Assembly (NCBI GenBank): GCA_015680685.1
Contig: MNCI01002984.1
Coordinates: forward strand, 462,248-526,247
Length of the DNA stretch: 64,000 bases
Source: Gnetum montanum
Lineage: Eukaryota; Streptophyta; Gnetopsida; Gnetales; Gnetaceae
Reading direction: 5' to 3'
The notes under the pieces are model-generated. The model had not been told where the DNA came from and did no database searches. It was given only the letters and a program-made list of their open reading frames with translations. Numbering within the stretch: the stretch's first letter is position 1; each line of letters starts with the position of its first letter. This document shows positions 12,270 through 25,096 of this stretch, piece by piece. A program made the translations under genes and the position numbers.

Positions 12270-13566
12270 TTGATTCTTTGTGAAGTTAAGATAACCAAGA
12301 ATTTCCTTTTTAAGCCACATACAAGAGATGTCATAGGCTATAAGCTAGAGGATTGGAGACTTTCAATAATTCTTATGCACATTTTTAATGAATTAAAAGT
12401 ATTCAAAGACTTAGCATCTAGAAGACTCTCTATGCAATCCACAAGGCATGATTGGGCTAAACAATTTTTTGGGAATCCAGTAGCATTCCAAGTCATCCTT
12501 ATATTTAGCAATGGGATCACAATCTTGATCATGCCTTATGAAGGCCAAAAGAATAATGCAAATGATGTTGCAGAGCAGGTGAGTATTATATTAAATGTTC
12601 CTATGGCTTCCATCCCTGATTTTACTAGTTCCTATGACATTAAAGAACCTACAAGTGTTAGTGGAACTAGGGGATTAATGAGCATAATTGAGCATGAAGA
12701 TGCTTTGGATTAATTATTCTAAATAAGCTATACTATTTAACATATTTTCAAAGTTCTTGAAAATGCTACAATAGTCCAATTTTAATTAATTTTTCTCAAG
12801 AAAAATTTGGTGCTTATCAAGACCCAAATGTAGCATGCAAGGTAAAAAGTGCAATAGTTGTAGGATGAGGTGGTTCAACTACATGCTTAGCTATAAGATT
12901 CAGTTTGTTTCATAGCACTAGTATTTCTTGATTACTTCAAAACTACAAAACTCCAACACTTTACCACCAAGAAACATCAATTGGATATTGAATGAAATAA
13001 GATCACATGAGATGCTTTAATCATTGATACTAAGACCTATACCTTACAAAGGAACATCATCATGTTGAAAAAATAAAACAATGGGCTAATTATATAAAAT
13101 TGAAGGTTGATGAAAGTAGCTAAGGAGGAGCAATTAGAAAAATCAATTAAGTTACCTTCACAAGAAATTCATAAAGGAAGAAGCAGATATTAAGAGGTTA
13201 GCATAAGAGAATAGAAATCTATTCATGATGGAGGTTCATGCATTGTAGCAAAGATCTATAATTGAAATGTAGACCTAGAAAAACAAGGTTACCAAAAAAA
13301 GATATATTCAAGAAATACTATGAAGAATAAGTGGGCCTCGCAAATAAAATCAATGAGAAGAAGATTAGGGTAGTCAAGGCCTACATCAATATTACTTAGC
13401 AACAATTTGCTAATGCTACCTAGAAGAGCATTCTCAATGGTCTAATAATAATACACCAAGAAGAAATTAAGACCAAGGACTTGCAGATAGGTAAAATAAC
13501 ACATTACATGAAACTTGCTAATCTCAAGTATGTTAATCCCATCTTGTTGATTGGTAAACACCCTAG
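12270..13566 (+). pseudogene. Relict I: old ORF2 of a family P relative, first part
   Basis: An open stretch of 147 codons (12270-12713) aligns with the middle of element E's ORF2 (about 41700-42090): shared features include W..K..GN...FQV, a hydrophobic stretch ending ILNVP, and GT.....EHED.LD. The following 850 bp, full of stops, aligns with the coiled-coil part of ORF2 and with relict II at 56230-57080. The match stops abruptly at 13566 and resumes at 30758, where the joined sequence aligns without a gap to relict II; an insertion therefore lies between. The function is unknown. The N-terminal plant-transposon-like domain is not seen here. Confidence 0.65.
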
Positions 13567-14654
13567 TGTTCTTACATTTCAACCATTAATAAAGCAAGGT
13601 TTAAGCTGGTTGAGCTAAATTATATGAATTATAGCTAGCTCTTGATTTTAATATAGCTCTATGTAAGAAGGGGACTCTATTTTAGAATAATTTAGGGTTT
13701 TGAATTAAAGGAATAGAAATCTCAAGCCCTAATTGTGATTACAATTTGAATTTTTATAAGAGTTATAGCATGAATAAAGTTCCAATACTTAAGTTTAACG
13801 ATAACTACTTTCTTGAAATAGCAATGAAGCTTGAATTATTAGGTTTCCTTATCTACATAATTCTCCCAAATTTTAGTAAAAAATTACTCATGTGATGAGA
13901 TTAAGATAAAATTTTTGCATCATGTTCATGTGAAAAATGAGTCCTAAGTGGAGAAAATTTCAAGGTATGTTTTAAGCAATCATGGTCTAATAAGGCTAAA
14001 CAATCCCACAATCTTCTACTTTGTCAATTACAAAAGTATATGAAATTTCTAGGTAGTTTGTGGAGCCAGGATTTCAATTTAAATTCAACATCACATAGAG
14101 GATTGGATTAGCTACCAAGGACAAAGCTCATACAAATTTGTCTGAGCTTAAGCATATGCTTTTTGTGTTCAAGTTTCTAAATATTGATACATAGAGCTTA
14201 GGGATCAATTTCATCTCAAGGAATAAAATTAGAATAAACAATTGAACATAGGAAAAAGCCCTCATTTTAGAAGAAAGGGCTTGATCCAAATTTAAAGAAG
14301 GCATTAATGAAGTGTTATTTCCATGTTAGCTCATAAAGGAAGTTCATATAGCTAAAAAATAACTTTACAAAATGATTCTACTTAACTTAGCTTTGCAAGA
14401 TTTTAAGCCTAAGAAAAACTTAAAATAGTTTTATATATTTTATATGACACATAGGATTTTAGCTTATGTGGTTCATAGAACCAAAAATCAATTTTAAAAG
14501 CTAAGGTAAAATCAATTCTACCATGTCAACTTTAGGGAGAGAGCATTGCTTAATCATCTCTACTAACAAATGTAGAAATGATTCTACCACATTAGAACGT
14601 AGAACTAATTAATAAGGCTGAAACTGAACTCTATGAAGAAGCTTTAAGTCAACT

Positions 14655-14884
14655 CTACCATGTTAGCATCTAGATGAAGATTCACAAGCTCATGAAAAAT
14701 GCAAAAATTCATCTACCATGTTAGCATCTAGATGAAGATTCTCAAGCTCATGATAAATGAAAAACTTCATCTACCACATCAGCATCTAGATAAAGATTCT
14801 CAAGCTTGTGATAAATGAGATACTTCATCCCACACCAGAATTTATATGAAGATTCTCAAGTTCACAAGAAATGAAAACCTTCAT
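14655..14884 (+). repeat. 58-bp tandem repeat inside K
   Basis: Four units start at 14655, 14713, 14771 and 14829 (58, 58, 58 and 56 bp), each around AGCATCTAGATGAAGATTCT. More diverged relatives continue on the right to about 15110, and looser AGCTCTA / GTAGAGCTAA pieces to about 15720. Confidence 0.8.
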
Positions 14885-16054
14885 CTTTCATGATAGCTCT
14901 GTCAAGTTAGCATCTATCATGTCAGCCTTATTGTAGAGCTAGTTCGTAGAACTAGATTTTCATTATACGAGTGAGCTCTATCGTGTCAACCTCCTTGTAG
15001 AGCTAATTTGTAAAGTTAGATTTTCAAGTTCATAAGAAATGTAAAACTCATTTAACATGTCAACGTCTAGATTAAGATTCTTAAGTTCATGAGTAATTAA
15101 AAACTAAACACACATTTTCCACATGAACATCTACTACATTACCCTTCTTGTAGAGCTAATTGATAGAACTAGATGTCCATTCTACAACCAAGCTCTGTCA
15201 CCCAAGCTCCTAATGTGTCAGCTTGTAGAACTAGTTCATGAAGTTAAATTTAGCTCTATAAATAGGTTCATTTTTAACTACATCATGTCAACATTTGTCA
15301 TGTCAACTCTTCTATAAAGCAAATTCACAAAATCAAAAAACAACTCTATAGACAAGCTCAAAAATGAAACTTCCATGTTAGCATTGAGGGGTCTACAAAA
15401 TTTATAAAGTCTCACTTCCATATCAACTACTTTGTAGAGAAAATTCATAGAGCCAAAAATGGTTCTATGAATAAGCTCTAGATACATTTTTACAAGCCAC
15501 ATCGAAGCTCATCCTAGACCCAAAAAGGGCTATATTTTATGCACATGTGCATCAAATTTTTAATCTAGCCTAGCATTTTACAAATTCAAAGAATATAATA
15601 TGGCTTATAGATCCAAAATTTGGTTCTACAAAGAAGCCCTACAATCATTCTTTCACATCATCTCTTTCATAGAACAAATTTATAAAACCAAAATTCAGCT
15701 CTACAAGCAAGTTTAGAAAACAACTCTACAAGTTGATGTCAACACTAATACTATGCAAAGATAGAATCTACATCAATAAACAAAGCTTGAAACTAAAATA
15801 GAACTAAAATTAGCATAGAGCTTCCATTAAAGCCTAGAGCCACCATGGAAAAAACATAAAGTTATTTCAATATGTTGATAGAAATTACTAGAATCATGGC
15901 TAAAATTACTAAGAAAAAGCTTAAATTAAAGTTCAAACTAGTGTAAGAGCTACTATAACAAAAATAATGAATTTCATAATTGAATCATTTATGGGAGAAA
16001 TAAGTGCTAAAAGAGTCTTAAAGAAGCTTAATGACTTTAAAGTAAATGAATCAG

Positions 16055-16891
16055 TGATGGGATGCGATATCGCAATACGTGATATCACAGCCATCGCGAT
16101 ATCGCAGCCATCGCGATATCGCATCCCCCGCGATATCGTATACGCGATATCGCAATCCGCCGCAATATCTATAAATAAGAAGTGGCTCTCCCTTGTTCAG
16201 CATTAGGAGTTAGATGTAGCGAAGCTCTGGCAGTTTGATCCCTCCAAAGTTAGATTATTTTCCTGTGTCTGCCCGCAATGTAGTGAATGTAATTGTACCG
16301 CATTCTTTATTCGAGTGTGACGTACTTGGATGCACACATGACCGACAATAAAGATTGAGATTACTTCATCATTGTAGCATTCACTTTGTTATTTATTTTT
16401 TTATTTAATTGTTATTTACTGCTTTCTCTCTCACCCTTAAACTCCTAGTAACGCGGAATGAGTACAACTTGATTACAAGCATTTAAGTGTAACTACTTGG
16501 TATCCCAGTGGCATACCTAGGATCTGTGCTTGTTAATCCTAGTGGTAGTCATGCACGAAGTCCAAGATGTGTATGGTTGATCAAGGAACGGTTGCTCATC
16601 ACACTTAGGCTAGATTAGACTTTCTTACCCTTTCCTCCTAGCTTAGCATAGTTAATATTATTTTCCACTACCTTCAGGAGTACCATTAGCTTAGAACACA
16701 TCATACACCTCACTCTGGATTAAACCATACGTGAAAAATATAATACTAGTCTAGGTGGGAAGATAGGGAACTGTGACCTAAGGATAACTATCTAGGTGTC
16801 ACAACTAGTCCATCTGTGGAATTCGACCGAATCGTGCGTGAGAATGCTCGTATTTGTATGGTTGAGTGTAGGGGTACCTCGCCACTCATCA
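16055..16891 (+). repeat. 5' LTR of element D
   Basis: This 837-bp LTR is bounded by TGATGGGATG and CTCATCA. It lacks the internal duplication of about 155 bp seen in the LTRs of E, which explains the shorter length. A putative poly(A) signal AATAAA is at 16347-16352. Confidence 0.9.
16060..16177 (+). promoter_or_regulatory. U3 palindrome array and TATA box of element D
   Basis: Between the LTR start and the TATAAATA at 16170-16177 lie repeated GCGATATCGC-type palindromes and one-base variants, with a pyrimidine-rich stretch and CAGCATTAG downstream. The GC-rich palindromes stand out from the AT-rich surroundings. The arrangement is that of a pol II promoter with an upstream binding-site cluster. 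The protein that would bind is unknown. Confidence 0.6.
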
Positions 16892-16910
16892 TTGGCACCG
16901 TTGTTGGGGA
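16892..16910 (+). other. tRNA-Asp primer binding site of element D
   Basis: TTGGCACCGTTGTTGGGGA follows the LTR directly. It equals the tRNA-Asp complement except for three C/T or G/A changes. Confidence 0.87.
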
Positions 16911-17031
16911 TGGTGCTAGTTATCTAGATTAGTTATATCATACAAGGTCGCTGTAAAGGACTTAACGATATATCTCTTAGAAAGAAGTAATTATAAAAAG
17001 TCACATTCAAATTCACACACCACTTTAAATA

Positions 17032-19017
17032 GTGCCTCTCCTACAAGATAATAATAATGCCACACCTAGTGAGGAAGTTCATTGGAGAACCAATGAACTC
17101 TCTGACGATGAAGATTGGAGTATACAACCTGAAGTGGAAGTTTCTTATAAACATCAACGAAAACAATGTCATCGCAACACATGAAAGCCTAACTTACCCT
17201 ATGACGATGAACCCCCATTGGCCACTACAAGCTTAACGCAAATACAAGACGCTGTTCGAATCTCACGTAGGCATCATAAAGAGAGACGTCTACCTAGGCT
17301 CGATTTAAACAACTTTTCTAAATTTTCAGGAGGCTATGACTTAGATCCACATCAACATTTACAAGACTTCTATGATGCCTGCACATGGAATAACATTGAT
17401 AACGGGTGGCAAAAACTTAAGCTTTTTCCTATGACACTCATTGACCAAGAAAAAATATGGTATAGATCGTTAAAACCAAATTCAATACGACGCTGGTCAA
17501 AAATGGTAGAAGTCTTTAATGAAAAATATCGAACCTACACAAGAGTGTCGGCCTTGAGGAAACAAATCCAAGGATGGAAACAAGCAAAACATGAACCCTT
17601 GAACATGGCCTTAGAAAGATATTATGCATTGTTAAACAACTGTCCAGGCCATGGGTTTTCCAAGAAAAGGCTAATGTACCATATCATTGATGGGCTACGT
17701 AATGAAACAAGGGAGATCTTAGGAATATATGCCCAAGGTCAATTATATGAACTACAAACCCATCAAATTCAAGAGCTTATTAAGCAGGTAGCAAAAGAAG
17801 AAGGAGAAATGGCTAGATGGGAGAGTATTGAAAAACATCAATGAGACCAAAATATTAACTCAACAAAGGTCCAGGATCATAACAAGGAGGGATCAACCAA
17901 TCTCAAGGTGGAAACATCATCTTTTCCAATACAACCAACATTAGAAGAATTCGAGGCAAAGATCAATAAGATGTTGGAATGGATGTATCAAAAGTATGGA
18001 GAATTTATCAACAATATTGGAGATAGAGTTTTGACAACCCAAGAAGTAGGACAAAACATTAGACACCTGGAGAAAAAGAATGAAGGGAATAAGCACTCAA
18101 TTTCCAATCATACGTATGGATGTAACATATGCTTGTACAATCACCCCAAGGCCCAATGCCTAATATTGTTACATTTACAGGAGCATTGGGGAAGCACGTT
18201 GCATCTAGAGTTCGTACAGAGATACTTTGTTCGATCACAGTGGAAACAATCCTAGTCGTGGGGAAGACCACCCTTAGACTGGAGGCACCCTTCATATTAT
18301 CTGAATCCAAACGCTTATCAAGTTCAACATCTTGTATCTTCAACTAGTCCAACATACTTTATCTCACCACAGTATCCTTCTCCTCAATACTATCAACCTA
18401 TGCCTCCAACACAACCACCATCTTGTGCACCTTATACTCCTTCTAACTTTCGACATTCTCATCCTTTCCCTTCTTCCACAGTGCCACCAACTATTCCTAA
18501 GGTGTCTGTGCCATAGAAACAACCTTTGAACACTACTTGTGCTCCTGCTACCAACAGTAGTGAGAGGCCTCCTCAACATTCAAAGCGCCCCTTCTTTAAA
18601 CACAGTCATAGGAAGGGACAACACAATTTCAAGGCCACTGCATCTTCCAACCCAGCACAAGTCTCACACTGTGGTGCACCCTTACCTTTGACCCCAACGC
18701 CTCATGTAACTTCATTAGGGCCACCAACTTACACTCCAACAACTATACGGCCCATTGAACACAACCATGGAAGGCATCATCCCAATCCTTGCATACCATC
18801 TAACTATCACAAACATCATAGTGGGTCAACTTGTTATCCAGGAACTACATTGTATATAGTGCCACACTATGCTTATTATAATCAAGTGTGTGAACCCCGA
18901 GGGGATAAGTATAGACCGGTTCCAATACTTCCAACATGCAAGGATCCTCATCTTCCATTTATTAATCCTTGTCATACTCAATTGATTAGTTATGGGGGTT
19001 ATCCCCCATTTTACTAA
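17032..19017 (+). pseudogene. gag of element D, four point stops
   Basis: This is a 662-codon frame of exactly the same length as the gag of element E, with no frameshift. The start codon is GTG at 17032 where E and F have ATG. It contains an acidic N-terminus with VHWRTNEL, a Retrotrans_gag-like domain at about residues 120-235 (WQKLKLFPMTL, IWYRSLKP, RKQIQGWK), a lysine-rich linker, a short-form zinc knuckle C-x2-C-x3-H-x4-C at 364-376, then a P/H/Q/N-rich tail ending YGGYPPFY. Stops are at about 17184, 17842, 18253 and 18514. Where E differs, E has CGA or CAG, so methylated-cytosine decay explains them. The product would be the structural capsid protein. No protease follows. Confidence 0.87.
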
Positions 19018-20867
19018 CAAGAAGGATTAATAAATACTTTTTATTTTCCTTAATTTTTCAATTTTTTTTTTCCTTTTTTTCATTTTTCAACTTTTTTTTT
19101 TATCTTTTTATCTTTTTGTGTTTTTGTCTATCAATAAAACACTCATGTGGATCGTTGGTTGAGGTGTGTTCTATGTTATTAAGTCATGAGTGATCAATTA
19201 TTTGGAACAGTGAGCCCATTACACCCACTATAAATAAGAGGTTTTTTCCAAGGGTACAGTGGTATTCTTGACATTTTTAAAACTTAAAAATTAATTTTGT
19301 GTTCATTGTACCCAAAATGAAGAAGGATGGACAAAGAGGGAATGATTAGGGTGTGACATCAAGGGGACTTATGGATTCTCTTTGATGACGTCTATGGGAT
19401 TTATCATGCAACGTGGTCGTACTAAGATCCTTGTAGATCTAATGAAAAATGGGAGTAAGAGTAATCAAAAGGGCACTCGAAAATCAAATGCTATTCTAGG
19501 GGGTTCCACTGGAAAGACATGCACCCATGCTTGAAGGTTGGTGGCTTCTCTAGATTCAGTAAAGAAGAAAGAGAAAAAAAAAAGAGAAAGAAGGTGTCAT
19601 AAAACAAAAATCACTTCTCCCTTAAACTAAACGCCAAGTGATTGTATGCCTTGTTGTTATGGTACTCTCATACTTGCTCATCATGGGATGAAACAATGTG
19701 ATGTCACTGTTTAGAGGAATGGACTTGGTCCTAATCTTGGAATGATGGGTTAATAACACGTTAATCATGCTTTACACGTAGGATTCATTGTGCCCTGGGT
19801 TAGTTACCTCATGTCCCAATCTCTACGATCCCTTTCTATAGTTCGTCTCATCTCACTATTTGTGTAATTGTAGCTTGTGTCTTGTATAGCATAGAATTTT
19901 CATCTCATTCCAGTGATATTTACATGTGTGTGTTTTGTGAAGTTAGTGTGGATTACATTTAACCCTTCTAGTGCCCACGAACACTTTAAGTGTGGTTACA
20001 CAAGGGCATTATAGGTTGGAACCTGCTTTGGGGAGGACCCACTTGTGTAATTTTTTGTAATCTTCACTGATTCTCTAGCTCACACACATCATTTATTACC
20101 CTCAATGTATTTTTCAAGATATTCTTTCCCTTATTACTATCCCTCCGATTCAATGTTCCTATGAATCATCACATAGCCTTTTTCTCTACCATTCGAGGTC
20201 CTTATTAATAAGTTCCACACCATCATAATTTTCGTGCCTTCAGAACTAGTTGAATTACCTTGGAACCCTTTAACAATCATCCAGATGTCCTTAGTTTATA
20301 TTATTTAATTTCAAAGAAATATTAAAAATTCGGTACATTCTCTAAGTGCCCTAACTTCAATGAAAATATATATATGTGACCCCCCTGTGCTAATCAACAT
20401 CATTTGTAATTGTTCGCATAGGGGAAGTTTTTCAAGTCCTCTCTACGACACGTGATTACATGTCCCTTACTTTCATATCCATAACTCACTTGCTGGTACT
20501 CCAACTTTCATTCTATTTGAACCTACTTGAACCTGGAGTGTTCAACTCAGTCGTGGGGGAGGGGCACATGCCGAATAGGGCATAAATTTTTTGAAATTCC
20601 TCATCACCCAAAGGACATTATTAAGGGTAATTAGTTATAAAATAAAGAATAAAATGTGTCAAAAAAATTTCATCCCCTTAGCTATACCAGAAAATTAAAT
20701 TTGGAAACCACCTAAGCAAAGAGGACTCAACATTATAATCTTTCGGGGACATGTTCTTCCAATAATTAACATCATATGGAAATAAAGTAAATCTATTAAG
20801 GCAAGCAATAAGGTATAACCTAACTTTGGTAAAAACCTTACTAACAATTGGTCTAGTGTGATTGTAG
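19018..20867 (+). other. gag-ORF2 spacer of element D
   Basis: A 1.85-kb spacer without coding frame, collinear with E's spacer except for E's inner solo LTR. A T-rich stretch and AATAAA at 19133-19138 lie about 120 bp after the gag stop, at the same place as in E (37604-37609), and may end a gag transcript. A polypurine-like AGTCGTGGGGGAGGGG is at 20549-20564. TACTAAC at 20839-20845 and an AG at 20866-20867 form an acceptor-like signal against the ORF2 ATG. E's internal palindrome array is missing here although the flanking bases align. Confidence 0.55.
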
Positions 20868-21464
20868 ATGGCCCCGAAACATGGACAACAAGAAGGTCCT
20901 GCTCAAGGTGTGATCAAATGATCTCAGAGAGGTGGAAGAAAAGATCCTATCGGGCAACATGCAGAATAGGAGGAACAATCATTCAGCATTCATCAAGAAG
21001 ATCCTCCTACCATACAGTCCAAGTAGGCAGAAGCAGGAGATACCCTCTCTAAAAGCGGTGCCTGGTACTTAGGAGAAACGTACTAATTTTGACACAATGA
21101 AGAAGAAGGCACCATGGTTAACATTTGTGGTGTGACTATTGATTTCTCTGTTCAAGCCATTTCGGAAGTATTAAACCTTCCAAATATAGGACCAAAGGTT
21201 GCTTAGAACCAGCTGGACATCTTCAGAACTGAGCAACTTAATAAACTGTTGACAGAGAATAAAAGGGTGGCAAAAGAAAAAGAGTAGGCTAACTGGGTTG
21301 CCTCTATGGCACAAGCACAAACTTACGTGCATGCCAAGGCACTCAGGGCCTTACAAGAGGAGAAACTCCAGGTCATACTTCAACGCCATCAAATCCCAAG
21401 ACCTGGAGCACAAGAAAAAGGAAAGACACCTACGGAGGAGCCACCGCCACCAGGAACTACATGA
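20868..21464 (+). pseudogene. ORF2 remnant of element D, internally deleted
   Basis: It starts ATGGCCCCGAAAC at 20868 and ends PPPPGTT-stop at 21464, like E's ORF2, but is 597 bp against about 2.78 kb. Three deletions relative to E remove E's about 40766-40963, 41120-42290 and 42440-43275. What is left is the Q-rich N-terminus, part of the plant-transposon-like domain (VNICGVTIDFSVQAI and EVLNLPN), a short coil and the C-terminal tail. Several stops remain. The product, if any, cannot be functional. Confidence 0.75.
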
Positions 21465-21619
21465 GTTCCATTTTTTTGTAGTTGTAGTATTTTTCTGTGT
21501 TGTGTCTTCCCACACAGCGGCATTAGTCCATTTCTTTTTCTAGTTAATAATCCCATACCTATCCACTGTGTAATCAATGGAGCTTGTTCTCTTTGTAACT
21601 AGAGCATTAGTTTTTATTC

Positions 21620-21632
21620 AGTCGTGGGGGTA
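21620..21632 (+). other. Polypurine tract of element D
   Basis: AGTCGTGGGGGTA, ending at the first base of the 3' LTR. Confidence 0.83.
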
Positions 21633-22348
21633 TGATGGGACGCGATATTGCATGGGCCACGATATCACATATGTGATATCGTGGCCATCGCGATATCGCA
21701 TCTTCCCTACGATATCGCATACGCGATATTGTAGTCCACCGTAATGTCTATAAATAAGAAGTAGCTCTCCCTTGTTCAGCATTAGGAGTTAGAGGTAGTG
21801 AAGCTCTGGCAGTTTGATCCCTCCAGAGTTAGATTATTTTCCTATGTCTGCCAGCAATGTGGTGAATGTAATTGTACGGCATTCTTTATTCGAGTGTGAC
21901 GTACTTGGACGCACACATGACCGGCAATAAAGATCGAGATAACTTCATCATTGTAGCATTCAATTATTTATTTATTTAATTATTATTTATTGCTTTCTCT
22001 CTCATCCTCAAACTCCTAGTAACGCGAAATGAGTACGACTTGATTACGAGCATTTAAGTGTAACTACTTGGTATCCCAGTGGTGTACCTAGGATCTACAC
22101 TTGGTAATCCTAGTGGTAGTAGTGCACAAAGTCCAACATGTGTACGGTTGATCAAGGAATGGTTGCTAATCGCACTTAGGCTAGATTAGATTTTCTTACC
22201 CTTTCCTCCTAGCTTAGCATAGTTAATATTATTTTCCACTGCCTTCAGGAGTAGCATTAGGTTAGAACACATCATACACCTCACTCTGGACTACACCATA
22301 CGTGAAAAATATAATACTAGTCTAGGTGGGCAGACAACGAATTGTGAC
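21633..22348 (+). repeat. 3' LTR of element D, left part
   Basis: The first 716 bp of the 3' LTR, from TGATGGGACG to the GTGAC target site (22344-22348) of element C. The palindrome array and a TATAAATA are present near the start. Confidence 0.9.
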
Positions 22349-23308
22349 TGATGAGTGGCGAGGTACCCCTACACTCAACCATATGAAACGAGCGTAGCAC
22401 ACACGATCCGGTCGAACTCCGCAGACTAAATGCCTAAACTCCACAAGGAACACTTGGGGTTAATCGTTCGTTGTCTTCCCAGACTTTTGTGTTGTTGTCA
22501 CGGTGTATGGTTAAGTAAGTCCGAGGTATATGATTTTTTTGGTATTTTACAATTTTCTCCTATGCTAAGAGGTAAAGGGTTGAGAAACTAAAGCTAGTTC
22601 TAGCTACAGCACTAAGTCCTAGCATCAGCATCTATTCCCACTTGCCATACATACCCTGAACTGTGCAACTGTGGCTACCAAATGCTAATCGTTATTGGGA
22701 TTACCACACGTAACGCACATGCTCGAAGCGGTCGTACTGAGCCACTTAACTAACCTATGTGTGATAAGTAGCCAATTCCTTGACTAGTCGTACACATCCG
22801 TAGATGCTCATAATCAGGTCGTACTTGTCCCACGTTCTAGGAGGAAAGGGTGAGAGAGTCTACTCACGATGAGTAGCTAATTCCTTGGCTAGCCGTACAC
22901 GTTCGTCAATGCTCGTAACCAAGTCGTACTCATGCCGCGTTACTAGGAAAGCAGTAAATAACATTAATTAAACCTATCCATGCACTGCAAGGTTTATCAG
23001 CAAAGCTCGTCTTTATTACCGTACACAACTTGCGTTCAGGTACAAAGCTACTCAAATAAAGAACCGTTCACTTGGAAGACTCCTACTACGGGCACATGGA
23101 AAATATTCTATCTCTAGGGTGATCAATCCGCTAGAGCTTCGCTACTTTATGCCTAGGATTACAAATGAAGGAAGTGTCGCCTCTTATTTATAGATTTGGC
23201 GACGGACCATGATATCGCGTATGCGATATCGCAAGAAACGATGCGATATCACGTCTGACGCGATATAGCGTATGCAATATCGTGGCCTGTGCAATTCGCG
23301 TCTCATCA
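22349..23308 (-). repeat. 3' LTR of element C
   Basis: A 960-bp LTR from TGATGAGTGG to CTCATCA. On the minus strand GATATCG palindromes at about 23210-23285 precede the TATAAATA. Confidence 0.9.
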
Positions 23309-25096
23309 TACCCCCATGACTAAATGAAAACTCGTCCTCGAGTTCCTTACAATAATATCAGGTAGGTATGGGATTATTAAGGGGAATGGAACTAGTGGAA
23401 TGACATGTGAACGGTTCATTATTATAAGACTTGACAAGACTGGTGTTAATGACAACAAGGGTGAACACCTTATTACAATGACATCAGGCCACATTTGGCA
23501 GCTAAGAGAAAAGAGAAGAGAGAATAGAAGAGAAGAAGAGAGAAGATTCTTGTTGCTGCCAATGCTTAGATTGCACCTTCTGTTGTCCATCTGTAAGCGC
23601 ATCACCAATCTTGCTCCTTGCATAGCTGCTTCAACGCTGCTCCATTCCAAGTGTTTGCTCTAGATCCATTCCATTGTTGTATGAGTGCCATCTGCACTCA
23701 CAACACAATCATATATTAGTAAGGGTAATTGAATCATTAAGTAAATAATACCTTGCTTCGGTGTAAGTCCATTGGCTAGGTTGTGGTATGGCTAATATGG
23801 ACCTGGGAATATGTTGCTGATGACTACCGAAGGTGTAGGGGTTAGGAAGAAAAACAAAAAAATTTGGGGCTTAGGAGAAAAATAGAAAAATCAGGCCCCG
23901 TACCCCCATGACTAATCGCGAACCTCTAGTAGCGTGAGAATGGAGAAATAAAAGGAGTCAAAAAAATAGGTAAAAAGGGACAACTATGGCATCAGTGAAG
24001 TGGATGTCAAGATGGAAATAAACAAAAATAAAATGAATTGCAAAATGTTAAGGAAAAGAAGTTAACTAATGTTCCAAATAAGAATGTCAGTGGGTCCTCC
24101 CCAAAGCAAGCTCATGCCTTTAATGCCTTGACAATCCCACATTCAAAGAGTCCGTAGGCTCTGGGAATGTCCTTTGGAACAAGAGTTAAAGTCTTAACCG
24201 GAAGAATTTACCAAAAAGACAACAATGCATCAACCAAAATATATACACTAATGATACAACCGGCAGGAGGTGAACAATGGAGAGAAGGATGGAAAGAAGA
24301 GGATGGAATGGAATCCCAAGGACAAGGTGGTGTACAGCCCCTTGTGTGTTTTATGGTTAATGTGACTTGGCAAATCTCATTCCAACTCCGGGCTCAAACT
24401 AACCACTTCCAGTGACTTCGCATCAATGCATTTGGCTAAACCATCCATGTGGAGAATGAGGATGCATCTTCGAAGAGCCACCACCATTCCAACGAAACAA
24501 AAGAGAGAATGGGAAGCGAGAAGGGCCTTAATTAGAGGGAACACTTTGGTTCCATAACCAGTGCTTGTAGCCCAAATTTTATTTCATCTAAGGGGTGTGC
24601 TTTGAATCCTCACTTTNNNNNNNNNNNNNNNNNNNNNNNNNNNNNNNNNNNNNNNNNNNNNNNNNNNNNNNNNNNNNNNNNNNNNNNNNNNNNNNNNNNN
24701 NNNNNNNNNNNNNNNNNNNNNNNNNNNNNNNNNNNNNNNNNNNNNNNNNNNNNNNNNNNNNNNNNNNNNNNNNNNNNNNNNNNNNNNNNNNNNNNNNNNN
24801 NNNNNNNNNNNNNNNNNNNNNNNNNNNNNNNNNNNNNNNNNNNNNNNNNNNNNNNNNNNNNNNNNNNNNNNNNNNNNNNNNNNNNNNNNNNNNNNNNNNN
24901 NNNNNNNNNNNNNNNNNNNNNNNNNNNNNNNNNNNNNNNNNNNNNNNNNNNNNNNNNNNNNNNNNNNNNNNNNNNNNNNNNNNNNNNNNNNNNNNNNNNN
25001 NNNNNNNNNNNNNNNNNNNNNNNNNNNNNNNNNNNNNNNNNNNNNNNNNNNNNNNNNNNNNNNNNNNNNNNNNNNNNNNNNNNNNNNNCCATATGG
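23309..25096 (-). other. Non-coding 3' region of element C, with gap
   Basis: Collinear with 1287-3229 of B. It contains the polypurine tract at 23309-23321, its internal duplicate at 23900-23913 and the unsequenced gap 24617-25088. No supported gene. Confidence 0.65.
24617..25088. other. Assembly gap (472 N)
   Basis: The flanks match B at about 2568 and 3222, so the missing DNA should be roughly 650 bp including the A-rich low-complexity tract. The gap size is probably nominal. Confidence 0.95.

Noticed and set aside
16060-16165. GATATCG arrays considered as CRISPR-like or satellite arrays
   Set aside because: Spacing is irregular, units are short palindromes, and they always sit upstream of an LTR TATA box in a plant genome.
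23306-23650. Minus-strand 114-codon frame ending at the polypurine tract of element C
   Set aside because: The same frame in element B stops early, and the region reads as non-coding 3' sequence.
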